Shown here in pieces: positions 44,384 through 54,107 of a DNA stretch of 64,000 bases. The translations under genes and the position numbers were made by a program. A model generated the notes under the pieces. That model was not told the DNA's origin and did not search any database. It saw only the letters and a program-made list of their open reading frames with translations. Positions within the stretch are counted from its first letter, which is position 1; every line of letters starts with the position of its first letter. Source of the stretch: Vulcanimicrobiota bacterium (GTDB taxonomy: Bacteria > Vulcanimicrobiota > Xenobia > Xenobiales > JADMJV01); NCBI GenBank assembly GCA_019637395.1, contig JAHBVR010000013.1:229553-293552 (forward strand), written 5' to 3'.

Positions 44384-45454
44384 TTAAGCGGGTTTGCCGA
44401 CCGTTCCGTCCTGACCGACCACCAGGCCGCTTTCTTTCTGCCAGAGCAGCACCGCCTGTTTCACAAAAGCCCCGTGGGAACCATACATCTGGCCCAAGGA
44501 CTCGGCCGTGATTTCCTTCCAGCTGACGGCGGCGGCATCGCTGCCTTTTTGCAGGTTCAGCCGGGCCGCTTCTTCGTCGTTCAGATGCAGGTGGAAAGCC
44601 GAGGTCTCCATCCAGGAGTTGTCGGTATTGCGCGGATCGTCCACATAGCCGCGGTAAACCGGCGTGGCCCGCTCGAACATGGTCTGCAGTTCTTTCTCCT
44701 GAGCGGTGGTGCCGCCATGCTCCTCTTTGCCGAGCGTCTCTTCGCACAGCTCGCGAGCCAGCGTGCCGGAAATTTTTTCGCCGGGGTCGACCATGCCGCC
44801 GGGAATGGCCACCTGGTTCAGGTCCTCGCGCACGATGGCGATCATTTCCAGCTTACCGGTCTCGGGATGGGTCCGGGTGACGATGGGATCGGCGGCGAAG
44901 TTGGCGCCGAATTTACCCAGCAGGCCGCGGCCGGCAATGCCGGTGGGTCCTCGGGGATTGAGGGGCTCTCCCTGGGCGCCTTTGAGCTGCCGGGGTTCGT
45001 AGCTGGTCAACTGGCGCCGGCTCAAAGCTTCCTTCATGTCGGCGGGGTCGGCCCAGGCCGGCTGCGTGGCCAGCACCGGCGCTTCATAAAAAGTGGGCTG
45101 GTAGTCCGGGTCGGCCTGCTGCCAGGTTTGGGGCGGGTTGCCCCGCGCCGGGTAATCCTTGCCGGACTCGCTGCGGGCTTTGCTGTGACCCCAACCGGGC
45201 TGCAATTCCCAGACCACGGCGCCGGGCTGCAGCAGGCGCTGGTCGTCGGAGATTCGCGGAAGTTCTTTGGGCGTGGCCACTTCTACTTCCACTTCCACTT
45301 CTGGGGAGGTCTGAAAGACGGGGCGGCCGGGCAGAGCGGTGCTGACGCTGCCGCCCAAGCCGTCGCAGGGTCCGGCTTCTGGCTTGGGCGCGAGGGGAGC
45401 GCGCAAAGCGGGCGCCTGGATGGAGCCGAGCGACCCGATTCTGCCGATATCCAT
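44384..45454 (-). CDS. NUDT9-like ADP-ribose pyrophosphatase (Nudix hydrolase)
   Basis: The 356-residue protein resembles human NUDT9 and the TRPM2 NUDT9-H domain to an unusual degree: AGRGLLGKFGANFAADPIVT, VAIPGGMVDPGEKISGTLAR, and YRGYVDDPRNTDNSWMET. The Nudix box (about 220-241) keeps the catalytic glutamates in RELCEE, like active NUDT9 and unlike TRPM2. It should split ADP-ribose to AMP and ribose-5-phosphate. The N-terminal 100 residues are low-complexity (including EVEVEVEV). It overlaps the DUF1697 gene by one base. A role linked to the adjacent carbamoyltransferase is unproven. Confidence 0.85.
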   Translation of the reverse strand: MDIGRIGSLGSIQAPALRAPLAPKPEAGPCDGLGGSVSTALPGRPVFQTSPEVEVEVEVATPKELPRISDDQRLLQPGAVVWELQPGWGHSKARSESGKDYPARGNPPQTWQQADPDYQPTFYEAPVLATQPAWADPADMKEALSRRQLTSYEPRQLKGAQGEPLNPRGPTGIAGRGLLGKFGANFAADPIVTRTHPETGKLEMIAIVREDLNQVAIPGGMVDPGEKISGTLARELCEETLGKEEHGGTTAQEKELQTMFERATPVYRGYVDDPRNTDNSWMETSAFHLHLNDEEAARLNLQKGSDAAAVSWKEITAESLGQMYGSHGAFVKQAVLLWQKESGLVVGQDGTVGKPA

Positions 45455-45948
45455 TAGTTCTCCGCCATTTCTAACAGTTTGCGCAAAGTGTTGAGGTTGC
45501 GAGCCGTGCCGTCTTTCAGCCCCGGCGCTTTCAGCCTGGATTTACCCAGGCCGTTGGGATAATAGACGTAGACTTCTCGTTCCCCCAGGGACAATTCCTC
45601 ACCGTCCGGGGCGACCACCTTTTCCAGCAGCGATTTCGTCGGAGATTGATCGAAAAAAACCACCTGACAGTCTTCGTAGGGGTTCCTGGCCAGCACCTCC
45701 TCCAGCTCTTGGGGCGTGCGCACGAAGACCGAGTAAGGCTTGCCCATTTCTTTTTCGAGAAGCTTCTCCAGGTCGGCCTTCACCTGCGCCTCTGAGAGCG
45801 AACTCTGGAGGACCAGATTGCCGCTCTGGATATAGCTGCGCACCGAGGCGAATCCGGCTTCCTCGCACAATTGGCGCAGTCGCGCCATGGCCAGCTTACC
45901 CGTACCCCCTACGTTGATGGCCCGCAGCAAAGCGATATAGGTAACCAT
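45454..45948 (-). CDS. DUF1697 family protein
   Basis: The 164-residue protein is typical of DUF1697: TYIALLRAINVGGTGKLAMA at the start, RSYIQSGNLVLQSSLSEAQV, VFVRTPQELEEVLARNP, and the end VYYPNGLGKSRLKAPGL and TARNLNTLRKLLEMA. Members are small cytoplasmic proteins of unknown function. It heads a run of four tightly packed genes (this one, NUDT9-like, carbamoyltransferase, GT4) whose coding ends overlap or nearly touch. It is divergent from the small helical gene at 46001. Confidence 0.9.
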   Translation of the reverse strand: MVTYIALLRAINVGGTGKLAMARLRQLCEEAGFASVRSYIQSGNLVLQSSLSEAQVKADLEKLLEKEMGKPYSVFVRTPQELEEVLARNPYEDCQVVFFDQSPTKSLLEKVVAPDGEELSLGEREVYVYYPNGLGKSRLKAPGLKDGTARNLNTLRKLLEMAEN

Positions 45949-45989
45949 GGGCGGGAATTCCCCAACCAGGACTTTTGCGCCTTTTCGCC

Positions 45990-45995
45990 TATAAC
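45990..45995 (+). promoter_or_regulatory. -10 element giving a probable leaderless transcript
   Basis: TATAAC ends five bases before the ATG at 46001, so transcription would begin at the start codon. No clear -35 is visible at the usual distance. The arrangement is similar to that at the MerR gene start. Confidence 0.35.
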
Positions 45996-46000
45996 ACAGA

Positions 46001-46381
46001 ATGCAAGCTAACCCGACCGAACGTCTTACCCGAGCCCTGGCTCAGGCCCGTCAGGCCCTGGCTAACCAGGACCTGGCCGCCCTGAGCGCCCTGCGCCGAG
46101 AGCTGAGCGGCATCAGCCAGGCCGTCGAGGGCATCATGGCCATCTGGGACAAGATGCCCAAACATAATCTCGATCTTCAGTCGGTGGACGCCAACTTTTA
46201 CTCGGCCGGGGAAACCTACCTGGACATCTGCGAGAAACTCAACGAAGCGATCGATCAGAGCAACAGCGCCGCTCTGGATGAAGTCGAAGGGTTGCTGACC
46301 AAAGCCGGCCGCCAGCTGATTACGGCCAACGAAAAGGCCCAGACCGAACTGCACAAGCTCTCCCAGAAGCCTCAGGCCTGA
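46001..46381 (+). CDS. Small helical protein of unknown function
   Basis: The 126-residue protein is Ala/Leu/Gln/Glu-rich and almost entirely helical, with no signal peptide, Cys or membrane segment (LTRALAQARQALANQDLAAL, then LDLQSVDANFYSAGETYLDI). It may form a helical bundle or coiled coil. It has no ribosome binding site and a -10-like sequence just upstream. The carA-carB pair follows, 73 bp beyond its stop, on the same strand. No family is recognised. Confidence 0.6.
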   Translation: MQANPTERLTRALAQARQALANQDLAALSALRRELSGISQAVEGIMAIWDKMPKHNLDLQSVDANFYSAGETYLDICEKLNEAIDQSNSAALDEVEGLLTKAGRQLITANEKAQTELHKLSQKPQA

Positions 46382-46454
46382 ACATCTTTCAGGTTTGATC
46401 CCGGCCCCGCCTGGTGCATGCTGTTTGTTAGTATTGGGGGCTCGGAGGATTATC

Positions 46455-47585
46455 GTGTCTGGATCGCTTACTTATGCCGCTCTCTGCCCGGCCACCACTG
46501 GCAAGAAGGCCTGGTTACAGCTGGAGGACGGCACACGCTTTGAAGGCCTGGCCGCCGGCGCCCCCGGCTATCGTCTCGGCGAAGTCGTCTTTTCCACCGG
46601 TATGACCGGCTATCAAGAGTTGCTGACCGACCCCTCCTACAGCGGCCAGATCCTGGTCTCCACCGTAGCTCACGTGGGCAATGTGGGCGTCACCCCCCGC
46701 GACAATGAATCCCATCGCTGCTGGTTGCAGGGCTACGCCGTCCAGGACATGAGTTCATTTTACAGCAACTGGCGCGCCCAAAAGGGCCTGCCCGCCTGGC
46801 TGCGCGAGCAAGAAGTGGTGGCCATCAGCGGTGTGGACACCCGGGCTGTGGTGCGCCACCTGCGTTCTCAGGGCTGCATGCGCGGCCTGCTCTGGCACGA
46901 AGGCACCCTGGACCAGGTGGAAGAGAAACTGGCCGCCTGGCCCAAAATGGAAGGCAGCAACCTGGTGGACGGCGTCAGCCCGGCCCAGGTGCAGTTCTAC
47001 GGCCAGGGCCAGGGGCGTCCGCGGGTAGTGGCTCTGGATTGCGGTATGAAGGAAGAAATGCTGCAGCTCTTGCTGGCCCAGGGCTTTGAGGTGGTGCGCG
47101 TGCCGGCCCGCACCTCGGCCGCTCAAATCATGGAATTCCACCCCGGCGGCGTGTTCTTATCCAACGGCCCCGGCGATCCCGCGGCCCTCCCCGGCATTGT
47201 GCAATGCGTCCAGGAGCTGCTGGGCCGCGTGCCTATCTTCGGCATCTGCCTGGGGCACCAATTGCTGGGACTGGCGCTGGGGGGGCGCACCTACAAACTC
47301 AAATACGGTCACCGCGGCTGCAACCAGCCGGTACTGCACCTCCCCAGCGGCCGGGTGGAGGTCACCACCCAGAATCACGGCTTTGCCGTGGATGAAAAGT
47401 CGCTGCCCGGCAAAGCTACTCTGACCCACAAAAATCTCAACGACGGCACCTGCGAGGGCCTGGAATGCGCCGAAGCGCGCGCCTTCTCGGTGCAATATCA
47501 TCCCGAGAACGCGCCGGGCCCGCACGACTCGCGCTATCTCTTCGAAAAATTTTGGTCTCTGATTGGAAGCCTGCAGCATGCCTAA
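46455..47585 (+). CDS. carA: Carbamoyl-phosphate synthase small subunit
   Basis: The glutaminase subunit hydrolyses glutamine and channels ammonia to CarB. The start is GTG at 46455 with GGAGG six bases upstream, giving 376 residues; a longer open frame begins upstream but lacks such a site. The N-terminal CPSase domain has [20 protein letters not shown]. The class I glutaminase domain has the nucleophile in [16 protein letters not shown] (Cys265) and the His-Glu pair in [13 protein letters not shown]. It overlaps carB by 8 bp. No pyrimidine or arginine leader is evident. Confidence 0.97.
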   Translation: MSGSLTYAALCPATTGKKAWLQLEDGTRFEGLAAGAPGYRLGEVVFSTGMTGYQELLTDPSYSGQILVSTVAHVGNVGVTPRDNESHRCWLQGYAVQDMSSFYSNWRAQKGLPAWLREQEVVAISGVDTRAVVRHLRSQGCMRGLLWHEGTLDQVEEKLAAWPKMEGSNLVDGVSPAQVQFYGQGQGRPRVVALDCGMKEEMLQLLLAQGFEVVRVPARTSAAQIMEFHPGGVFLSNGPGDPAALPGIVQCVQELLGRVPIFGICLGHQLLGLALGGRTYKLKYGHRGCNQPVLHLPSGRVEVTTQNHGFAVDEKSLPGKATLTHKNLNDGTCEGLECAEARAFSVQYHPENAPGPHDSRYLFEKFWSLIGSLQHA

Positions 47586-50500
47586 ACGCGACGACTTAAA
47601 AACGATTCTGGTGTTGGGTTCGGGCGGCATCGTCATCGGCCAGGCCTGTGAATTCGACTATTCCGGCACGCAAGCCATCAAGGCTCTGCGCCAGGATGGT
47701 TACCGCGTGGTGCTGGTCAACAGCAATCCGGCCACCATCATGACCGATCCCGAACTGGCCGATCGCACCTACATCGAGCCTCTCACCGTGCCGGCCGTCA
47801 GCGCGATTGTGGAAAAGGAGCGGCCCTGCGCCGTGTTGCCCACCGTGGGCGGGCAAACCGCCCTGAATCTGACCCTTGATCTGGCCGATGCCGGCGTCTG
47901 GGAAAAATTCGGCGTGGAAGTGCTGGGCGCTCCGCTGGAAGCCATTCGTCTGGCCGAAGATCGCCAGCGCTTTCGTCAGGCCATGCTGGAAATCAACGTG
48001 GATGTGCCCGAAAGCGTGACCGTGGAGAACGTCGAGGATGCTCTCCAGTTTGCCGGCAAAGTCGGGTTTCCCGTGATTGTGCGCCCCTCGTTCACCTTAG
48101 GTGGAAGCGGCGGCGGCATGGCTCATAGCGAAGAAGAACTGCGCCAGATTTGCGGCAACGGACTGCGCGAATCCCCGGTCACCCAGGTGCTGGTCGAGCA
48201 GTCGGTGCTGGGCTGGAAAGAATTCGAACTGGAAGTGATTCGCGATAAAGCCGACAATTTTATCGTGGTCTGTTCCATCGAAAACCTCGATCCCATGGGC
48301 GTGCACACCGGCGACAGCATCACCGTGGCTCCCGCTCAAACTCTGGCCGACCGCGAATACCAGGCCATGCGCAACTGCGCCCGCCAGATCATGACCAAGG
48401 TCGGCGTGGCCACCGGCGGCTCCAACGTTCAGTTCGGCGTCTGTCCCAACACCGGCCGCCTGGTGGTTATCGAAATGAACCCCCGCGTCAGCCGCTCCTC
48501 GGCCCTGGCCTCCAAGGCCACCGGCTTTCCTATCGCCAAAGTGGCCGCTAAACTGGCCGTCGGCTACACTCTGGACGAAATTCAAAACGATATTACCGGC
48601 ACCACTCCGTGTTCTTTCGAGCCTTCCATCGACTATGTGGTGGTCAAGATCCCGCGCTGGGATTTCGCCAAATTCCCCGGGGCCAACAATAAACTGGGCC
48701 CGCAGATGAAGTCGGTCGGAGAAGTGATGGCTCTGGGCCGCAACTTTTGTGAGTCCCTACAGAAAGCGCTCTCTTCGCTGGAAGTTGGCCTGGACGGGCT
48801 CACTCCCGCCCCGACCGGCACCCCCTTGTACCCCAACCCATACCGCTTATTAGCTCTCATGGATGAACTCCGCAATGGGGCCTCTCTACCCGACCTCCTC
48901 GAAAAAACCGCCGTAGACCCGTGGTTTTTGCACCAGTTGGAACGCCTGGTCGAGCTGGAACGGCGCCTTGTCAAGGAACCCCTCGAGGGCTTGCTGCGCG
49001 AAGCCAAGGCCATGGGTTTTTCGGACCTGGCCATCGCCCGGCTGACCGGGCGCACGGAACGCGAAATCCGCCAGTTACGGCACTCCTTGAACATTCGCCC
49101 GGCCTATCAAAGCGTGGACACCTGCGCCGCCGAATTTCCGGCCACCACTCCTTATCTTTATTCGAGCTACCAGGCGCGCGTTTGCGAAGCCGAACCCAGT
49201 GACCGCCAGAAGGTCATCATTCTGGGCAGCGGACCCAACCGCATCGGCCAGGGCATTGAATTCGACTATTGCTGCGTGCACGCGTCCTGGGCCCTGCGCT
49301 CCATGGGCATCGAGAGCATCATGATCAACTGCAACCCGGAGACGGTCAGCACCGATTATGATACTTCCGACCGCCTCTACTTTGAACCCCTGGTGGTCGA
49401 GCACGTGCTGGAAATCATCGACCGAGAGTCCTCGCGCGGTGAGTTGCTGGGCGTGATTGTGCAGTTGGGCGGGCAGACGCCTCTGAAGCTGGTGCAGCCG
49501 CTGGTGGAGGAAGGCGTGAAGCTGCTGGGCACCTCGGCCGACTCCATCGCCTGGGCCGAAGACCGCCAGCGGTTTTCTGAGTTGATCGAGCAACTCGACT
49601 TGCTGCAACCGCGTTCGGCCACGGCCCTGGACTTGCCGGGCGTGGAAGATTGCGCGGAAAAGCTGGGCTATCCGCTGCTGTTGCGCCCGTCCTACGTGCT
49701 GGGTGGGCGGGCCATGGCCATCGTCGAGCAACCCGAGCAACTGCGCCCTCTGGCCCAAGCGGCCATCGAAGTATCCCAGGGCCACCCGGTGCTGGTCGAC
49801 CAGTTCCTGGAAGACGCCGTCGAGGTGGACGTGGACTGCCTGGGCGACGGCCAGCAAGTGGTCATCGCCGGCGTGCTCCAGCACATCGAAGAGGCCGGCG
49901 TGCATTCGGGTGATTCGGCCTGTGTCATTCCCCCCTACAAGGTCAGCCTGTTTCACCTGGAGTTGATCCGCGAGGCGGTGCACTCGTTGGGACGGGCCCT
50001 CAAAGTGCGCGGATTGATGAACGTGCAGCTGGCGATTCAGGAAGACCAGGTCTTCGTGCTGGAAGTCAATCCGCGCGCTTCCCGCACCTTGCCCTTCCTG
50101 GCCAAGGCCACCCGCCTGCCGCTGGCCCAGATGTCGACTCGTTTGATGTTGGGACAATCCTTACAGGACCTGGGCTTCCTCCAGGAACCTTCAGTGGACG
50201 GTTTTTACGTCAAAGAGGCGCTGCTGCCGTTTCGCAAATTCCCGGGCAGCGATCCCAAACTGGGTCCGGAAATGCGCTCCACCGGCGAAGTGATGGGCCA
50301 GGACCGCGACTTCGGCTGGGCCTTCGCCAAGTCGCAAATTGCGGCTGGATGCCCGCTCCCCATCGAAGGCTCGGTGCTGATTACGGTCAACGACTACGAC
50401 AAGGCCACGGCCATCAAAGTCGCCCGCGAATTGCACCGCATGGGATTCTCATTGGTGGCCACGCCCGGCACCGCCGAAGCTCTGCGCCGCGTGCGCCTGC

Positions 50501-50757
50501 CCGTCAAGGAAGTCGATCCCATTCGCCCCGACCGCCCCAATATGATCGGCGAAATCCACGCCGGCCGGGTGCAACTGGTGATCAACACGCCCGGGCCCGG
50601 TGAGCATAGCTACGGCGACGGCCAGAGCATTCGCGCCGCCGTGGTGGAACAAGGCATCCCGCTGATCACCACCATGTCGGCCGCCCAGGCCGCCATCAGC
50701 GGCATCAAATCCCTCCGCGAAGGCCAATGGCGCGTGAGGGCGCTGCAACTCAACTAA
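47578..50757 (+). CDS. carB: Carbamoyl-phosphate synthase large subunit
   Basis: The 1059-residue protein starts at the ATG at 47578 within the end of carA. It has the two ATP-grasp synthetase halves: the first has [20 protein letters not shown] and [19 protein letters not shown], the second has [19 protein letters not shown] and [19 protein letters not shown]. An oligomerisation segment lies between, and a C-terminal methylglyoxal-synthase-like regulatory domain ends the chain. It makes carbamoyl phosphate for pyrimidine and arginine synthesis. The carbamoyltransferase a few kb away would also use carbamoyl phosphate. Confidence 0.97.
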   Translation: MPKRDDLKTILVLGSGGIVIGQACEFDYSGTQAIKALRQDGYRVVLVNSNPATIMTDPELADRTYIEPLTVPAVSAIVEKERPCAVLPTVGGQTALNLTLDLADAGVWEKFGVEVLGAPLEAIRLAEDRQRFRQAMLEINVDVPESVTVENVEDALQFAGKVGFPVIVRPSFTLGGSGGGMAHSEEELRQICGNGLRESPVTQVLVEQSVLGWKEFELEVIRDKADNFIVVCSIENLDPMGVHTGDSITVAPAQTLADREYQAMRNCARQIMTKVGVATGGSNVQFGVCPNTGRLVVIEMNPRVSRSSALASKATGFPIAKVAAKLAVGYTLDEIQNDITGTTPCSFEPSIDYVVVKIPRWDFAKFPGANNKLGPQMKSVGEVMALGRNFCESLQKALSSLEVGLDGLTPAPTGTPLYPNPYRLLALMDELRNGASLPDLLEKTAVDPWFLHQLERLVELERRLVKEPLEGLLREAKAMGFSDLAIARLTGRTEREIRQLRHSLNIRPAYQSVDTCAAEFPATTPYLYSSYQARVCEAEPSDRQKVIILGSGPNRIGQGIEFDYCCVHASWALRSMGIESIMINCNPETVSTDYDTSDRLYFEPLVVEHVLEIIDRESSRGELLGVIVQLGGQTPLKLVQPLVEEGVKLLGTSADSIAWAEDRQRFSELIEQLDLLQPRSATALDLPGVEDCAEKLGYPLLLRPSYVLGGRAMAIVEQPEQLRPLAQAAIEVSQGHPVLVDQFLEDAVEVDVDCLGDGQQVVIAGVLQHIEEAGVHSGDSACVIPPYKVSLFHLELIREAVHSLGRALKVRGLMNVQLAIQEDQVFVLEVNPRASRTLPFLAKATRLPLAQMSTRLMLGQSLQDLGFLQEPSVDGFYVKEALLPFRKFPGSDPKLGPEMRSTGEVMGQDRDFGWAFAKSQIAAGCPLPIEGSVLITVNDYDKATAIKVARELHRMGFSLVATPGTAEALRRVRLPVKEVDPIRPDRPNMIGEIHAGRVQLVINTPGPGEHSYGDGQSIRAAVVEQGIPLITTMSAAQAAISGIKSLREGQWRVRALQLN

Positions 50758-51251
50758 ATACGGTTGGTGATGTCTTTGATCTTCAGGCCGGCGACCAGGT
50801 CGTCGCGGTCATCCATTTTGCCGTTGGGACCGGCGCTGCGAATGGCGAATCCATCCAGATCCGAGTCGACCCGATAGGCGTGGCCCCAGAAATCGCAGCC
50901 GCGCGGATAGGGCTTGTTGTCCTGCATGAAGGGCTTGAGGTAACCCAGCGGGTCCTTGGGCAGAGCGGCGTTGCTCAGGTAATATTGGCGCAGCAAGCGC
51001 AATAAAGCGCTCATTTCCAGCTCGGTCTTGACCCGGCAGAGCTCCCGTTGGGTGGCGTTGTGCATCTTTCGGCGCCAGTGATCCACCAGCTGGTGGGCCC
51101 CAATCAGGCAACAGCACAAGGCCAGCATGACAAAACTGGCTATACGAACCGGCCGAGCCGGTTTGGGAATGGGCTTTTTCTTGACCGGTCCCGCCGAGGC
51201 GGCGTCCCAGTCGCGCCGGTATTCCTCGATACGGTCGTTGACGTTAACCAA
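50754..51251 (-). CDS. Membrane-anchored GspG-like protein
   Basis: The 165-residue protein has a basic N-terminus, then a membrane helix ([18 protein letters not shown]), and a C-terminal domain matching the GspG end: [38 protein letters not shown], then [16 protein letters not shown] with its calcium-binding acids. No prepilin cleavage site is present. The TTG start overlaps the metalloprotease gene by 8 bp, so the two form an operon. It could be a pseudopilin-derived partner of that protease. The end overlaps carB by 4 bp on the opposite strand. Confidence 0.7.
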   Translation of the reverse strand: MVNVNDRIEEYRRDWDAASAGPVKKKPIPKPARPVRIASFVMLALCCCLIGAHQLVDHWRRKMHNATQRELCRVKTELEMSALLRLLRQYYLSNAALPKDPLGYLKPFMQDNKPYPRGCDFWGHAYRVDSDLDGFAIRSAGPNGKMDDRDDLVAGLKIKDITNRI

Positions 51252-52593
51252 TGACGTAAGTCGGCTCGATCACCGGCTTGCCGCCGGTCCAGCGGACCAC
51301 TCCTCGGTAAGGCTCGCCGTCCGCCTTGATCAGATTGAGCCTGGAAGGGTCCTGGTTGGGCAGCGTCAGCAGAATCTCGCCGTTGGCGATCAAGCGGGCC
51401 AGGTTCTGGGCGAGTCTGTTCTCCAGTACACTCCCCCGATCCCCACTGACCTTGTGACTCACCTCCATGCCGGCAAACGGACCGAACTGCTCTCCCTCCA
51501 AAGTTACGGTGACCGAATGCACAGCCCCCGGGTCCGGGGCCAGCAAGCCCGCGCTCTGGGGCAGAATCAGGCGGCGCTCCATTACCTGGGCGATGAGCGC
51601 CGAGTATTTGCCTCCGTTGAGTTCGTTTTCGGAGCAAATCAAAGCCCGGGCCATGTCCTGAAAGCGGAAGCTGCCCTCCGGAGCCATGCCGGGCTGCAAC
51701 AGGCGGCCCTGCATCTTGAGCAGCTCCTCTCCCCCGGCGCGCAAAGCGCTTTTGACGTCCAGGCCCCGCTCCAGGTTGCCGTTGACGATTCCCGTAAGAA
51801 CTTCGTACATGGCGCCCGTCCACAGCCGGGAAAGGCTGTGAGGCTCACTGGAGAGCTGATCGGCGGGCGCCTCGCTCGGCAGCGTGTCCGGGTCCACCCA
51901 GGTAAAGTTGTTGATGGCGTTGCGCGTCCAGGCTCCACCGGTGACATTGTGGCCCGCCTTATGGTTGATGGCCAGACCCAGTTCCTCGCCGAGCGCGGCG
52001 GCGGCGTTGGGCTTGCTCAGATCGCCGCCGGTCTGGCGGGCCACCAGATCCAACACGCGTTCATTCTGCAGCGCCAAAGCCAGCGCCCCGATGTCCCCCA
52101 TGGACTCGTGAAAAGCCACCGGATCCGGATCCCAGGAACCCAAATATTCGGGCCGCTTGGCGTCCAAAATAGCGTGAAAAGCCTCGTGGCTGGTCACTTC
52201 GCTGGAGCGCCCCGAGTACACCGTCTCGCCGGTCAGCTTATCGGTGTCGTGAAAAAAGAAGACCCCACCGCGGGCGCGCATATAGTAGGCATTCAAATCC
52301 TGGCCGGCGTCGGGGATCACCGCCAATTTCTCCCGGCGGGTAGCCCACTGAATGGATTCCCCCCAACTCTCCTCGGTGGCGGCCACGGCATTGGCGATCG
52401 AAGCGAAAGCGCAGGCGGCCGTAAAGCGATCGTCCTCCTCCGCGTAGACGTAGTGACCGTCCGGATTGGGCTCGAGCCTGGCGCTCAGCCAGACCTTGTC
52501 GGTGGAAACATTGGAATTCAGTTTCGCCACGGTGGTGGTGCCGGCGGCGAAAACGGTGCGATCTTGAGGATTGTGGGAGAAGACGATCACCAT
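51244..52593 (-). CDS. M4-like (gluzincin) zinc metalloprotease, paralogue 2
   Basis: The 449-residue protein has the zinc site VTSHEAFHAILD, the third-ligand segment VAFHESMGDIGALAL and the block PHSLSRLWTGAMYE. It shares QTGGDLSKP and the ending GEPYRGVVRWTGG with the paralogue at 39605-41269. It has no signal peptide, so its compartment is unclear. A GspG-like gene follows in the same operon. The family looks specific to this genome's lineage and may act on envelope or cytoplasmic proteins. Confidence 0.75.
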   Translation of the reverse strand: MVIVFSHNPQDRTVFAAGTTTVAKLNSNVSTDKVWLSARLEPNPDGHYVYAEEDDRFTAACAFASIANAVAATEESWGESIQWATRREKLAVIPDAGQDLNAYYMRARGGVFFFHDTDKLTGETVYSGRSSEVTSHEAFHAILDAKRPEYLGSWDPDPVAFHESMGDIGALALALQNERVLDLVARQTGGDLSKPNAAAALGEELGLAINHKAGHNVTGGAWTRNAINNFTWVDPDTLPSEAPADQLSSEPHSLSRLWTGAMYEVLTGIVNGNLERGLDVKSALRAGGEELLKMQGRLLQPGMAPEGSFRFQDMARALICSENELNGGKYSALIAQVMERRLILPQSAGLLAPDPGAVHSVTVTLEGEQFGPFAGMEVSHKVSGDRGSVLENRLAQNLARLIANGEILLTLPNQDPSRLNLIKADGEPYRGVVRWTGGKPVIEPTYVIG

Positions 52594-52636
52594 GCCAGCA
52601 TAACTCCTCTCCCGGCCAGGTGTTGGAACGTTTCTG

Positions 52637-52683
52637 TTACCAGGCGTTCAGATGCTGGAGAAAGCTTGGAGCCAAGGAAGAGG
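52637..52683 (-). repeat. Fragment resembling the 3' end of the large membrane-protein gene
   Basis: On the minus strand this reads PSFLQHLNAW and a stop. The giant membrane-protein gene at 55530-58817 ends RSFLRHLNAW and a stop, with clear nucleotide similarity over about 34 bases. The rest of such a gene is absent here. The two ends bracket the plus-strand pair of glycosyltransferase genes. It may be a relic of a duplication or of the insertion of that pair. Confidence 0.4.
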
Positions 52684-52709
52684 TTGCCGGGAAAACGAAA
52701 GCGGCCTGG

Positions 52710-54107
52710 ATGGAAAAGCTCATTCGAGCGGTGCTGGCGTTGGCGGCCGCCTGGGGGCTGGCCATTTTTCTGTGTCGCTGTTGGCTGGTCGTCGGCTTGC
52801 GCTACCAACTCGAATACGGCGAAGGCCAGATCATCGGTCTGGCCTACTGGCTCAAACACGGGCTGCCCATTTACTCTCCCAACCCCAACCCTCCCTGGGC
52901 CTTCGGATTCCACTTTCCTCTTTACATCTGGCTGCTTTCCGTGCTGATGGGTCCCACTCCCAGCTTCTTTGAGGGGCGTCTCCTGAGCTCTCTGGGAATG
53001 GTAGTGGTTCTGATCGGATCTTTTGCCTGGCTGTGGCGTCGGGGTGGGCCTATCAGCGCGCTGGCGGGGCTGGCCTTCATCACCCTGCACCCTATTTTAC
53101 TGGGATGGGGACCGCTCGAACGCGTGGACAATCCGGCCTTCTGCTTCTCGGTACTGGCCATCTTAACCAGCGAAATTCCCGTTCTCTCGGGTCTATTCTG
53201 TCTGCTCAGCCTGTTTTGTAAGCAGAGTTATATCGCCGCCCCACTGGCCATCGGGCTCTCGCGGCCCTTCAAGAAAGGTCTGGCCTTCCTGGTTGGCTAT
53301 GGAAGCGTGGCCTTGTTGTTGGCCTGGACCCTGTCGCAAACGGCCTTTCCGGGCATGCTGTCCATGCACAGCAAGCTCACCACCGATCCCGGCTCGGCTC
53401 TGACACTGTGGCTGACTTTCGCGCCCACGGTGGCGCTACTGGCCGGTCTGGCCTGGCTCGTCCCCGGCGACATAGGCGGAGTCACGGTCCTGCGCCGGTA
53501 TGCCTTCACCAGCCTGCTCCCGGTCCTGGCCGCTCTTAAACAAGGCGCCTACTATAACTACTTCATGGAAATTCACTGGTGCCTCAGCATGCTGGCCGCA
53601 CTTTCGTTAGCGCGGCCAAACCGCCTACGTAGAGCCCTGGCCGCCGCTCAATTGGTGGTGGGTTCGATCAGTCACTTTCCCATCTTCGAAAGTCCGCTGG
53701 CTCACTGGCGTTACGAAACCGCCCCCTGGTTGATGGGGCGGGAGCCGGCCTGGATTCGCCACATGCGCGAGTACGACCAGTTGGGGGAAATCCTGGACAA
53801 AAATCCCGGTCCGGTACTGGCCGAACAATGCGGCAATCCCCTGGTCTTTGGCAAGGAATCGATCGTCTGCGATTGCTTCGCCCTGTTTTTCGACCAGGCT
53901 CGCGCCGGTTTCAACCTGGAGCCCTTGCTGGAAATGGTGCGGCAGCGCAAGATTGCCGTCATTTTGCTGCAGCGGCTGGATGAGTCCAACCTGCGCGTGC
54001 CTCCGGCCGCGATTCAACTGATTCTGGAGAACTACGATGTGGTTGGCTACACCGGCCGGGGCGGAGACTACATCTTGTTGCCCAAGCCTGCAGGGCCAAG
54101 TTTATGA
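52710..54107 (+). CDS. GT-C fold membrane glycosyltransferase (PMT/ArnT-like)
   Basis: The start is placed at the ATG at 52710 (MEKLIRAVLALAAAW), because the upstream 30 codons overlap sequence resembling the tail of another gene. About ten membrane helices follow, with an early acidic/aromatic loop (LRYQLEYGEGQIIGLAYWLK), typical of GT-C polyprenyl-phosphate-sugar transferases where the first-loop Asp/Glu is catalytic. A soluble C-terminal domain ends the protein. Its stop overlaps the start of the next gene by 4 bp (ATGA). It would add a sugar, delivered on a lipid carrier, to an outward-facing acceptor. Confidence 0.72.
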   Translation: MEKLIRAVLALAAAWGLAIFLCRCWLVVGLRYQLEYGEGQIIGLAYWLKHGLPIYSPNPNPPWAFGFHFPLYIWLLSVLMGPTPSFFEGRLLSSLGMVVVLIGSFAWLWRRGGPISALAGLAFITLHPILLGWGPLERVDNPAFCFSVLAILTSEIPVLSGLFCLLSLFCKQSYIAAPLAIGLSRPFKKGLAFLVGYGSVALLLAWTLSQTAFPGMLSMHSKLTTDPGSALTLWLTFAPTVALLAGLAWLVPGDIGGVTVLRRYAFTSLLPVLAALKQGAYYNYFMEIHWCLSMLAALSLARPNRLRRALAAAQLVVGSISHFPIFESPLAHWRYETAPWLMGREPAWIRHMREYDQLGEILDKNPGPVLAEQCGNPLVFGKESIVCDCFALFFDQARAGFNLEPLLEMVRQRKIAVILLQRLDESNLRVPPAAIQLILENYDVVGYTGRGGDYILLPKPAGPSL

